Source: Niebla homalea
Taxonomy: Eukaryota; Ascomycota; Lecanoromycetes; Lecanorales; Ramalinaceae
Reading direction: 5' to 3'
Length of the DNA: 64,000 nt
Assembly: GCA_019925105.1 (NCBI GenBank)
Contig: JAHGAU010000007.1
Location: 558,001 to 622,000 of the forward strand
How positions within the stretch are numbered: the first letter of the stretch is position 1; each line of letters begins with the position of its first letter. Shown in pieces: positions 24,401 through 34,899 of the stretch. The notes under the pieces are model-generated. The model was given only the letters and a program-made list of their open reading frames with translations, ran no database searches and was not told the DNA's origin. A program made the position numbers and the translations under genes.

Positions 24401-26661
24401 TTTAATAAAATATCTTTAAAAATATAAAAGATCCGCCCGTTTTAATTATGGGTCGGTTCTTTATTTAACTTAAAGGCTATATAATAAATTTAAACGGAAC
24501 GTTTACAGATATTACCTTAATTATATTAATAATTAAGGTAATTAACTTAAAAATAGTTCCCTTAATAAATAAAGCATTTAACGTTTAAAAAAGGGGTTAG
24601 CTTTATAACGGCGGGAATATTTTATCGGAACTTAAACCTTTTAAACCCTTTTATTCCGCCGGAGGGTTTAAGGAAAATAATACGGATTCTTATAATCTCC
24701 TTAATTTCCTTAATAAAGGTTTTATTTAATTTATAGGGTTTTTTATTAACGGTAATATTCTGAACGTTAAAAACGGTTTATCCTTTTAAAATATATCCGG
24801 GTTTTATTTAAATTATTTAAATTATAGTTTCTTTAAAGGAGATTTTCATAAAGCCAATTAAGGAATCGGGTAATTAATTTATAAATTATAATTTCTAAGT
24901 TTTTCTTAAGGTTTATATATTTAAAGACCTTAATTAAGCGGGTAAAATTAAAGTAAAATTTTATAAATTTATCCTTATTTAATATTTTTAAGGCTTAAAA
25001 ATTATTAATTTAATTTTTTTCTTAATTAATATTTTTAAAGATTTAATTTAAAAAGGTTTAAAATTCCTTAAAAGTTTAAAAGCTTAATAAAATATTTTTA
25101 TAATATTCCGTTTTTAATTATTTAAGAACTTTTAAGTTTAATAATATTAAAATATAATTAATTTAAGCTTAAGTAATCGGATATTAATTTTTATTTATCC
25201 GGAGCTTAATAATAACGCGGCGTTTAAAAAAACGATATTAATTATAATCCTTTTTTATAAAGGATTCTAGGTCCTTAATTTTAATAAATTTAAGCTTTTT
25301 ATAAAGGGTTAAGGATACCGTAAATCGGTAAAATAAAAGGGTTAAATTATTTTATCGGAGATTTTTAAATTTAATAATAAAATTTATATTTTAGCCTTTT
25401 AATTTATGGTTATAAGTCTTTAATACTTTAAAACGGTTTTTATTTTCCGGGGGAGGGGAATTTAAATAACTTTATTATTATAAGCGGGTAATTTAATTAA
25501 TCTTTAATTATAAATCCTTCTTAATATCGTTTAATTCTATTTTTAAGACTTATATTTTATTGTTTACGTCTTTATAATATTATATATTAATATTACGTTC
25601 TTAACGTAAAAGGTTTAATTACTTTAAGAATTCCTTAAATTTCTTAAATAATAAGGATTAAAAGGTAAAATAAGCGTAAGTCTTTATAAAATAAGGGATC
25701 CGTTCGATTATTTTTTTTAAGGTAATACTTTTTAATTTATAATAAAGTCAGTAAATAAAATATTCTTTATATTTTTCGTAATAATTATTGGGTACCGGGT
25801 TTTCCGGTTATTAAATAATTTATCGGGTCCTTATCTTTTTTATTTAACTGGGGTAAAGTTTTATTTTTAATAAATTATATTAACTAATCGGGGTTTCCTT
25901 AAGAATTATTTTATAAGTTATACTTAAAACTTATAAAAGCCTTTAATAGAGAAAGTTTATTATTTATAATTTTAATAAATAAAATATAAGTAAAAGGTAA
26001 ATTAAGGTAAAAGAAAAATAAAAATAAATAAAAAAAAAGTAAAAAAGAAAGAAAAGGACGGGTTTAATAACCCTTTTATTTAACGGTTTCTATATTATAC
26101 GGGTAATATTTTAAAATAGAATAATAAAATTTATATTATAATAAGGTAAATATTACTCCCTTATATTATAGAATATTCCGTAAAATATTTTCTTTCCGGG
26201 TATTAAGTATTTTATATTATAATAAAAATATAAAATTAAATATTTTAATTAAAAGTTTTAAGGAATAAAAAAGTAAGTAATAAATAAGGATTTTATAGGA
26301 TTTTATAGGATTTTATAGGCTTATTTTTAATTAAATTTATAATAATTTTTTAAGGTTTATTTTATTTATAGTTTTTAAATCGTTTTATTAAGGTTTAACC
26401 TTTAAATTGATTCTTTATATAACTTAATAGAATTAATATTTACTTATTTAAAGCTATTATAACCTTCCGTTTTAATTATTAACGTTTTTTTATAGCCCGT
26501 CCGGATATTAATCGCCGTACGTTTTAACCGTAATTACCGCCCGTTTAATATTGTAATTAACTATAGGCTTACCGTCCGCTATTAATAAGTATTATTAATA
26601 AAAGCCTTTATTTTATCTTATTACTCCTTATAAGGGCGTAAATAAATTAACTTTAATATAA
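24400..26661 (-). pseudogene. Family B gag region, copy 2 (decayed)
   Basis: It is the inverse of 3263-5600 and lies between the reverse transcriptase and the 5' LTR. No capsid or zinc-knuckle motif could be read. A perfect triple of GGATTTTATA units occurs at about 26288-26318. Confidence 0.45.
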
Positions 26662-26839
26662 TATTAAAGTATAAGCCCTTTTAAAGGTGGTTAAAAGGCA
26701 AAGGGTATATTACGTATAATTAAAGATATTAAAGTACAGAAGTATAAAAGTAAAGAAGCCGGAGGCCCTAATATACCCAGTCGGTAACATTCCCTATGCC
26801 AGAGTTACCCTGGGCTACTATCACCCCTGAACCCTGACA
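26662..26839 (-). repeat. Family B LTR (5' LTR of copy 2) with an internal 38-bp deletion
   Basis: Inner edge TATTAAAGTATAAGCCC, outer edge CACCCCTGAACCCTGACA. The block with GCCCGGGG and AAGCCTATACC present in the partner at about 19818-19850 is absent. Confidence 0.88.
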
Positions 26840-26844
26840 AATAA

Positions 26845-27185
26845 GTATAGGATTAAATATATTATTGAAGGTTTTTTAAGTTTTTATAATTAAGAATATT
26901 TAAAGTATTTTTATCGTTATCAATATCTTATTAGAAAACGATTTACGGGATCTAAGCATTTTAGGAATATTTTTAATAAAAGGGCAATATATTATTATTC
27001 CGATAACTTAATATTTTTTATTTAACTTATTAAAATTCTTAAAGTTCTTAAAGTTTCCGATAAGTTTATAAATATTTAATATATAATATTATAATAAGAA
27101 GGCTTCTTTTGATCTTTATTATTATTGTATTTACTTATACGGATAAACATCAAAAGCGTATAAATACTATTTTAAAAGGAACCTT
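26845..27185. other. Unassigned AT-rich sequence right of family B copy 2
   Basis: Continuation of 19344-19662. Less extreme in composition than its neighbours but without a domain I can name. A short inverted repeat (TTCTTTTGAT near 27107 and ATCAAAAGCG near 27149) is present. Confidence 0.4.
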
Positions 27186-27595
27186 TTACCGTGATCTCGC
27201 TACCGCAAAGTTAAACACGTGTAACGATATACTTATAAATTAAATTAATTATTATTATTATATTATAATAATTATAAATCTATAGGTAAATAGAATATCA
27301 ATAATCTATCTGAATATACGTATACTAAGATAACTGCAGAATATACCAAGCCACCATACCCGAATTGCCCTTAAAGCGCGCTGATAGCAGATAAGCCCTA
27401 TTACCATGGCCATCACCGTAACAGAGATCTGTAGACCAGCTATATAGGAGGGACAGATCTCGTCTATATAATATCTATAGGTATACTCAGATGTACGGCT
27501 AGTAAACTCAGATATATACGTATTATGTAGGTATTTTAGTATTATATAGGTAAAACCTGATTAATACTATAATAATAATATTAATATACCCCCTT
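27186..27595 (-). repeat. Probable LTR or promoter island with adjoining polypurine tract
   Basis: This island of ordinary composition contains a palindromic pair AGATCTGT and ACAGATCT flanking a GCTATATAGG box, like an LTR promoter. On its right edge the minus strand reads TAAGGGGGTATATT, a credible polypurine tract for a minus-strand element lying to the right. Termini and target duplication could not be fixed, and no second copy is in the window. Confidence 0.4.
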
Positions 27596-27599
27596 AAAA

Positions 27600-28924
27600 C
27601 TATATAATTATGCTTAAGATGGGTCCTATACTAATGATATATATATCCATTCTTTTTAATATTTATTACTTGTTTATTAATTATTCAAATTCTTATAGAA
27701 ATGTTTTAAGTATTAGTATTAAAAAATAATAATATGAAAAACTTAAGAGTAAGAATAATAATAGCAATATTATAAATTTAATTTTTAAGTATTTTTAAGG
27801 CTTTATATATATATTATCAAGCTTTAAGTTTTTATCCGTATATTTATATTAAATAATTATTATTAGATATTAATTAAAATTTTAAAACGAATCAAACAAT
27901 TATAATTCTTATATAATCCGGGAAAATAATAAAAGTTTTAAGGTTTAAACCAAGTTAAATTATTTGAAACCCTATATTTCTAAAATCTTATTATGTTATA
28001 TATTATCTATTAAAGGGTTTATATTATTATTAATCTATTATCCTCAAGTATAAAGAACTTAATAAAGTCCTTATATTTTTAAGTAATAAGGCCTTTATTA
28101 AATTATTAATAAGGATTTTTATTATTTTAACATATGTAGTATTAAGTGTTTTCTTGAATAAACTTATTTAAAGCTATAAGTAATAAATATTAATATAATA
28201 TAATCTAAGAAAAGATTGGGAGGCCTAACTTTTGATGATTTATATAATTTAAGTATTATTATATTTAATTAAAACTCAAATATTTAAATTAATAAATATT
28301 ACTTTAAAGAATTATGTTTATTATATAAGCTTTTTACTTATTAATATAAAAAGTTTAACTTTAATGAAAGTAGTTGTTACCTTTTTTTATCTTATTACTT
28401 ATTAATCAATAAAATCGTTAAATAACTCAAAGATATCTCCTCAAGAATTATACCGGATTTTTAATCATTAATAAATAATATGTCCGATAAAATTATAAAA
28501 ATTCTTTTTAAATTCATAATTCGGCCGTTAAAGACGCCAATATAGGATTTAATATAAGTAAAAGACTTTGATACACTTATAATTGTTTCGAATAAAAATT
28601 GAGAAGGTTTTTAAAAATTTAAATAGTTTTAATGTTATAAAAATTACGTTTAGTCTTATTATTATTGTCTAAAGTTAATAAGTTTAATTATTTATTAATA
28701 TATAAGGATCTTTTGAGATATAAATAATTATTAATTTCTAATAAATAATTTATTATTCCGTAAAAGTAATGGTAGAACACCGGGGATGTGGTCGTCATTT
28801 ATATGGTAAATATATAATTGATAAAGATTCTACCTAAGGATAAACGGACATATGAATCCTTTATCATATATAAAGGATAAAGATTTACCCGAAGGATATT
28901 GTCTTACTTTAAATATACAGTTAT
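27600..28924 (-). other. Decayed sequence, possibly the 3' part of gypsy element K
   Basis: It lies between the LTR-like island and D1. Removing D1 and family C copy 2 makes it continuous with the gypsy chromodomain at 44727-45460 on the same strand. The minus-strand frame near 28840-28920 reads IFKVRQYPSGKSLSF and FIYDKGFICPFILR without stops, and near the left edge SLV, a stop, then DPS. I do not recognise a family, and the link to K is inference. Confidence 0.3.
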
Positions 28925-29096
28925 TGTCACGGTATGGACCTTGGGAGGATCCCTTGGCACGGAGCGGGCTTACCTTATTCCGGTGCTTGGCGCGTACACT
29001 TATATTTCCCACCTTCATAGCTAGATATAGCTAGATAACTACTTATTATTTATATATTTATTACTTTATTACTATATATACCGTATTCTTATAATA
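28925..29096 (+). repeat. Family D 5' LTR of D1
   Basis: Outer edge TGTCACGGTATGGACC intact; inner edge CCGTATTCTTATAATA replaces CCGCATTCTCGTGACA. A roughly 10-bp tandem duplication (TAGCTAGATA) makes it longer than its partner. Confidence 0.92.
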
Positions 29097-29098
29097 AA

Positions 29099-29113
29099 TA
29101 ATAATAATAACCT
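29099..29113 (+). other. Primer-binding site of D1 (RIP-altered)
   Basis: The 17 bases after the LTR match D2 at 62733-62749 if every G is read as A, with one further difference, so the ancestral site was probably TGGTAGTAATAGC. Confidence 0.55.
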
Positions 29114-29329
29114 AATAATCTAAACGTTCTTATAGCTTTAATATAACCGTTAATACGCTATAATCAGTATATCTATATTATGGCTTTTATAATAACCGTA
29201 TTAAACGTACTTCCTTAATACTTAACTTATTAATCTTTTTAAACGGCTTTTTAACGTATATTTTATATTTAACGAAGAAGGCTTTATTACTCAATTAAAA
29301 TTATAAGACCCGTAAGCTTAATAAGCTCC

Positions 29330-30200
29330 TTAATAAGAATTTTAAAAGCTTAAAAAGAAAAAGCCTTTATAAATAAATTTTATTAATAATAATTTTAAAA
29401 CTATATTAAAACGTTTTATTTTAAGCTTTAAAAAAGATTTAATATACTTAAATAAGTTAATAAAAAGCTTATTAATAAAGTTATTAAGCTTAAAGTTAAA
29501 CGGACACCCTTAAAGGAATAATAATAAGAGCTTTTACCGTTAATTAATATAGAATTAAAAGAGAAGTCTATATTTATAACCTTAAAGAAGGACCGTTTCC
29601 GCGTTAAAAAGCTTAAATACTTTAACGGTATTAATAACGTTTATACGTTTATTAACAAAATTAAGACCCTTATTAAGGTAAAAAGTAATAAACTTATTAA
29701 AAACTATATAGTTTTTAGCTTTATAAACCCTTTAAAATTAAACGAAGCTTATAATTAATAAATATTAAAGCTTATAAATAATAAATATAAGGTTTTTATC
29801 TTTAAAATTATATTAATAATTCCCCTTTATAATATATTTATCTTTTAGTTTAAGATATTAAAGTATTAAACCCTTAATTAACTAAACTAAATACGGTATA
29901 TACGTAAAGATACTATAAATAAAAAGCTTATAATAACCTTTATTAATTAAGTTATAACTTTTATTAAGCGATTAAATTAAAAAAATTATTTATAATTAAT
30001 TTTTATTAAATTTAAGCTATTATTATAGAGTACCTTATTATTCCTTAATAGTAACGGTAATATAGATTATTTTATATCTTAAATATAAATTCAGCAGATA
30101 GTATAATATAAGTAATATTATACCTATAATAAATTACCCTACTTATAATCGATATTATTAACTTTATTATTTTATACTTAATAAGCTATTAATAATTATA
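29330..30200 (+). pseudogene. Gag-like pseudogene of D1
   Basis: One plus-strand frame runs from about 29470 with stops only as TAA/TAG. It reads KKLINKVIKLKVKRTPLKE, three stops in a row (CAG-type), then ELLPLINIELKEKS. After this comes FRVKKLKYFNGINNVYTFI, NKIKTLIKV, and VFSFINPLKLNEAYN ending near 29755. The run of a Leu/Tyr-Phe-Asn/Asp-Gly box followed by helices and a Trp-type stop after AYN matches the start of fungal Ty3/gypsy capsid regions. The end is not clear. No protease or reverse transcriptase motif follows. Confidence 0.62.
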
Positions 30201-30504
30201 ATCGTAATAAATGATTTAATCGTAATTAACGTCCTTACCCACCCCGTAATAACTATTTAAATTAAGGCCCTTATTTAGGTTAAAAACTCCTTATTATAAA
30301 TTACGTAAATATATTACTATACCAAGTTAAGCCTATCGATAACAACGATTTTAACTTATTCCTTTACGTCCTTAACGATAACGTCCTTAAATATATTAAA
30401 GTTAACTTCGGTAATATTTATTAAAAAAATTATAATCTTATTAATAAGTAAGGATACCGTTAATATATTTATAAGCTATTTAATTAATAATACCTTTAAT
30501 ATAT

Positions 30505-30806
30505 AACTTAAGAATACCTCGGAAATTACGTTTTTAAGCCTTTTAATTTAAATATAAAAGCTTAAAAAATACGATTATATCCCGGGTAGATTATAATAAT
30601 TATTCGGCTTATACTTTTCTCGGTTTTTTAATATACGATTTTATTATTTTTTACTTCTTAATAATTATATATATAAATAACGTTATCTATATACTTAAGG
30701 CTTACTCTTAATTACCTTTATTACCAAGGTTATTAAAATTTATAATGTTTTATGGTAAATATACTATAATAAGGACGTCGCTTTTTTCTCTTTTTTATAA
30801 GCATAT
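30505..30806 (+). other. Conserved 3' non-coding block of family D (shared with D2 and G)
   Basis: It is shared with 63685-63962 in D2, including ACCTCGGAAATTACG, and ends with a pyrimidine tract (GTCGCTTTTTTCTCTTTTTT) just before the LTR. The inverted equivalent opens the left side of element G (about 53810-53840). This is where a polypurine tract is expected, yet the coding strand is pyrimidine-rich. Confidence 0.7.
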
Positions 30807-30968
30807 TATTACGGTATAAACCTTAGGAGGATCCCTTGGTACGGAGCGGGCTTACCTTGTTCCGGTATTTAACGCGTATACTTATATTTCCCACCTTCAT
30901 AGCTAGATAGCTACTTATCATTCATATATTTATTACTTTATCACCATGCATACCGCATTCTCGTGACA
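30807..30968 (+). repeat. Family D 3' LTR of D1
   Basis: 162 bp; inner edge TATTACGGTATAAACC is RIP-altered and outer edge GCATTCTCGTGACA is intact; followed by GTTAT. Confidence 0.92.
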
Positions 30969-30973
30969 GTTAT

Positions 30974-31246
30974 CTTATACCTATAAACGTTTATCCTTTA
31001 ATAATATATTATTATTCGAAAATAACTTAATGCTTTTTTTTTAAAATAATATCCGCTATAAATATATCTTAAAGTTGTTCTAAAGAGTTACTTTAATAAG
31101 AATATCATAATGTTTTAAAGTATATATTATTGTAAAAGGTAATATATAAGAAGAGTAATATTTAATTCAGATAGTATCCTTATATTTTTTATGGTTAATT
31201 ACGTTTACGCTTAAACGGTTAATCGTTATTTTACTCCGGAAATATT
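30974..31246 (-). other. Short remnant between D1 and family C copy 2, probably part of element K
   Basis: The last five bases ATATT (31242-31246) recur at 44722-44726 as the family C target duplication, so this piece is physically continuous with 44727 onward. It would be sequence 3' of the K chromodomain. Confidence 0.45.
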
Positions 31247-31566
31247 TATTAGACTGACTCCGCTGGCGGCACGCCGGCGGGACTAGTAAAGGTAGGTGTA
31301 GAAGACGTAACGTTACGGTCTAGATACTTGGGTACCACTTTAATAAGTAAATTAATAATAAAACTAATTCTTAAGGAACTCAGAAAGAATTAAGGCATAG
31401 TCTTTACTTAAGGTAAAGGTAATAATTACCCCGCTTTATGCCTATTAAGTTACGGCTTATAAATAACGTATATTAAGGCCGTTATTAAGGTTTAACGGCC
31501 TATTTTAATGTAATAATATAACGTATTATTATAACGTTAACATAAAGGTAACGTTAATTATTAATA
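31247..31566 (-). repeat. Family C 3' LTR, copy 2
   Basis: The outer part CTGACTCCGCTGGCGGCACG is nearly intact and the inner edge ends ATTATTAATA where the intact form ends ACTGCTAACA. It is 26 bp shorter than the solo copy at 48197-48542. Confidence 0.9.
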
Positions 31567-33231
31567 ATTATCTCCTTCTTTATACGTTAATCTTTAAGGC
31601 ATAAAAAGATATATTTAAAACGCTAACGTAAAGCTGGCTAAATATAAAATTCATTAAAAACCTATTATTAAACCTAGTGGAAAAAAGGTAAAGGGAAAAG
31701 AGTCCTTAAGTATATATATAAATATAATAATATCTATTTAATAATAATATGATAAAAGCATTTTACATTAATAAAAAGCTAACGTAATTTAAAAAGCTTA
31801 TTAAAAACCTTTTATAAAACCCAATAGGAAAAGGTAAATAAGAAAAGAGTTTCTATAATATTAATTGATAATTATTTAAAGCTTTATTATTAATTTACCA
31901 CGCTATAATAAAGGTAAACGTTATTGTAAAAACGGCGTATGATTATAATAAAACCTTTATTTTATTTTAAACTTTTTCTTTTTTCTTTTTAATAGTTTTA
32001 ATTATTCTTATAAATATAATATATTAAAGGTTTATATAAGTATCTATAAGCTAATACGCGTATAATTATATACCCTCGTTATTTATATTATTATTATAAT
32101 AAATAACGTTAACGTTACGTAAATATTTTATTTATATTAATAGTCCGTTTATTTTATTTATTAATATTATATATAAGTTAATCGATCTTAAATAGCGTAA
32201 CCTACGTTAATACGGCGTTAACGTAAACGTAAATATAATATTAATAATAAATATAATAACGCTTTATTCTATTTACTTTTTATAGGGTAAATTACGCTAT
32301 ATATATAGCCCGTTATTTTACTCGTAATATCGTTATAAACGATATTTTTTCTATTATTTTTCCGTAAATATCTTAACGCCGTCGTACCGCCGTTATTCTA
32401 ATATATATATAGTTCCCGGATTAATTATAGTCCCGGGTAATTTAATAAATACGTAAGTATCCTTCGATTAATACGCGGTTTATTAAGGTATAAGCCCGGT
32501 ATATACGGAAGCGTAATGAAATCCTTTGGGATTTTAAAGCCTTCCGGTTAAATATTAATTAAATATTAATTACCGTTAATCGGACGGAATATACGTTCCG
32601 TTAAGTTATTTTAAAAGTTAAAAAGGAAATATTAATCCTTTAAATTAAGAAAGAAGTACTTATTGTTTACGTTAAAATAACGGGAAAAAAAGTTATCCGG
32701 TTTAAAAAGTAAATAAATAAATTATAATATAATAATAAAATAATAACGTTAACGTTTAATAATTAAATCGGCTTAATATGGGGGGTTTAAGCCTTTCATA
32801 AAAGTCGACTTTATTAAGGAGTTACTCTTTATTTCCTAACCTTATATCCGGGGTAAGGAAATAGGATTTTAAGTTTATAATATTTAATAACTTAGGAAGT
32901 AAAAAGAAGGAAAAAGATATAAGTTTGAGCTTATTTAAAAAAGAAAAAAAGGAAGTTATACCCTTTTTAATAATACCGTTAAAAGGGTCGGTTTTAACTT
33001 TTAAGAATAATACCTTAAAATTAAGTTAAATAGCCTTTCCGGCGAATAATATTAAAAAGAGGCTTTTAATTAAGGCGGAAAAGAAAACGGAAAAGAAAAA
33101 GAAAAGGAGAATAAGGAAAATATGATACCTTTATACTTATCCTTAATTTTATTAATTTATTTATAAAAAAAGAAAGCTTATATTAATATAGAATTATAGA
33201 TTATTTTTTATTTTTATACGTTAATATTATT

Positions 33232-33251
33232 GATTGATTGATTGATTGATT
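33232..33251 (-). repeat. LINE 3' tail, GATT tetranucleotide repeat
   Basis: Five GATT units at the exact 3' junction of the LINE; on the element strand this is an AATC repeat next to the target duplication. Confidence 0.85.
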
Positions 33252-34899
33252 TATACTACGGATCTAGTTAAGCTAATTCCGGTATTCCCTAATACTCGGC
33301 CATTTAGCCTTATTAATAACCGTAAAAAACCCGATATTTATAACGTTAAGAATAAAAACCGGTATCCACCCAGCCTCTACTTACGTCCTAAGGGCTAAGA
33401 GCATCCACGGCCATTTAAAGAATAAGAATTTATTTATACGTTTTTTTTAAGAAAACCTATAATATTACGACTGAATCCACTTAAAGATTACCCTTAAATT
33501 TATTATTCTTTTATTACCTTATAAGTTTATTTAATATTAAAATTTTAGAATTCCGATTATATTATTAAATATCCTTATTAATACGTATATTATTATTACC
33601 TTATTTATATAATTCTACCGACCAATATAATATCGTTTTTTACGCCGCCTTGGTATTTATAGCCCTTTTAACCCTTTATTAAATATAGTTTTTCCGCCGT
33701 TATTTTTTACCCTTAAGTTAACGGTGAAGTTTCTTAATTAAATCTTCGATTACTTTTTTTATTTCCTTGGTTAAACCGAACTATAATAATAAGCCCGTAA
33801 TTATTATAAATTTAACGGCCGTTTTAATACCCTTTTTATTAATAAGTATTTAACGATAATCGTTAATTTTTACCCTTTTAATTAATCCCGATTTAAGCTC
33901 CTTAAATAGTAAATAGGAGATTAATATATATATACTATTTTACTTTTATTACTTATATTTATAATTAATGTTAATCCGGCTACCAGCGTATATAATAAAA
34001 AAAAAAGTAAATTAAGTTATTTTTATTTATCCGGAATTAGATTATTAATACGTTATTATTTTTTTTATAATCCTATAACGCCAAAAATACTTATTAATAA
34101 CCTCGTTATTATTTAACGTTAGGTATCGTTACCCTTAAAGGATTAATTCTTTATATCTATATTAACGTTTTATTTATTTCTTTATAATCTATAAGGTAAT
34201 CGCTATTAACTTTACCCTTATAGTTTTCTTTTTTTCTGCTATTTTTACTTTAAATAAAAATTTATATACTCTTACGTTAACTTTTTAAATATAAATTAAA
34301 TCAACCTTTTTTTTGGTTTACTTTAATTTAATTTCCGTAAAAAAAATAAATATTATTTCTTTACGCTTTTTTATTTAAGGCTTTTTATAATTTTAATAAA
34401 TACGTTCGTTTCCTATTAATGTAATTAAGTTTATATTTTTTTTAAGCTTTATTTAAACGATTATTTAATTTAAGGCTAATTTTATTAATAATATAAAGAC
34501 CTCGGATTTTAATATTAAGACGGGAGTTACTTTATATATTTTACTTATTACTTTTAAGTATCGGTTTTAAACCTTTTATAATTACCGGACGGGCTTTTTC
34601 CTATATTTAAGTATATTTTTAGGTATATATTAAATAGTTATTACGTACGTTATTATAGGTTTTATAACCGTTTAATAAACGGTTTTAGCCTTTTATAAAA
34701 TAGCTCCTTACGTTGACGCTATAAAATAAATAAGGCCTTTTTCTTATAAAATTATTTTTTTCTGGACCTTTTTTATATAATTTTTTTAATTTAGTTTCTT
34801 ATCGATTTATAGGTTAAATACCTTAATATTAACTTCCGGTTTTATTATTATATTATTTAAGTCTATTATAATTATTATATTATATAACTTTAAGCTCTT

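Larger units (their letters stand above)
19663..26839 (-). mobile_element. Ty3/gypsy family B chromovirus, copy 2 (inverted)
   Basis: This is a 7177-bp minus-strand copy of the element at 3047-10309, with target duplication AATAA at 19658-19662 and 26840-26844. The left LTR is 216 bp. The right LTR is only 178 bp because a GC-rich block of about 38 bases is missing. A run of ten C just inside the left LTR is the minus-strand polypurine tract. Chromodomain, integrase and reverse transcriptase can be followed right-to-left. It is as decayed as copy 1. Confidence 0.92.
28925..30968 (+). mobile_element. Family D element D1: short LTR retrotransposon carrying only gag
   Basis: LTRs of 172 bp (28925-29096) and 162 bp (30807-30968) bound a 2044-bp element with exact target duplication GTTAT. 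The internal region has a decayed gag frame but no room for pol. The primer-binding site region follows the 5' LTR directly. Other D copies are the solo LTR at 17937 and D2 at 62571. It must rely on the enzymes of another element. It resembles the gag-only, terminal-repeat type of non-autonomous element described in plants. Confidence 0.85.

Noticed and set aside
27600..27680. End of a Ty1/copia RNase H on the minus strand
   Set aside because: A faint MDIYIISI resemblance was noted, but mismatches are not of RIP type and no other copia motif follows.
28830..29034. Two overlapping frames of about 60 codons on opposite strands
   Set aside because: Both run across the D1 LTR boundary and owe half their length to the LTR, so neither is an original gene.
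33232..33251. Stand-alone GATT microsatellite
   Set aside because: It sits exactly at the LINE 3' junction beside the target duplication, so it is the LINE tail.
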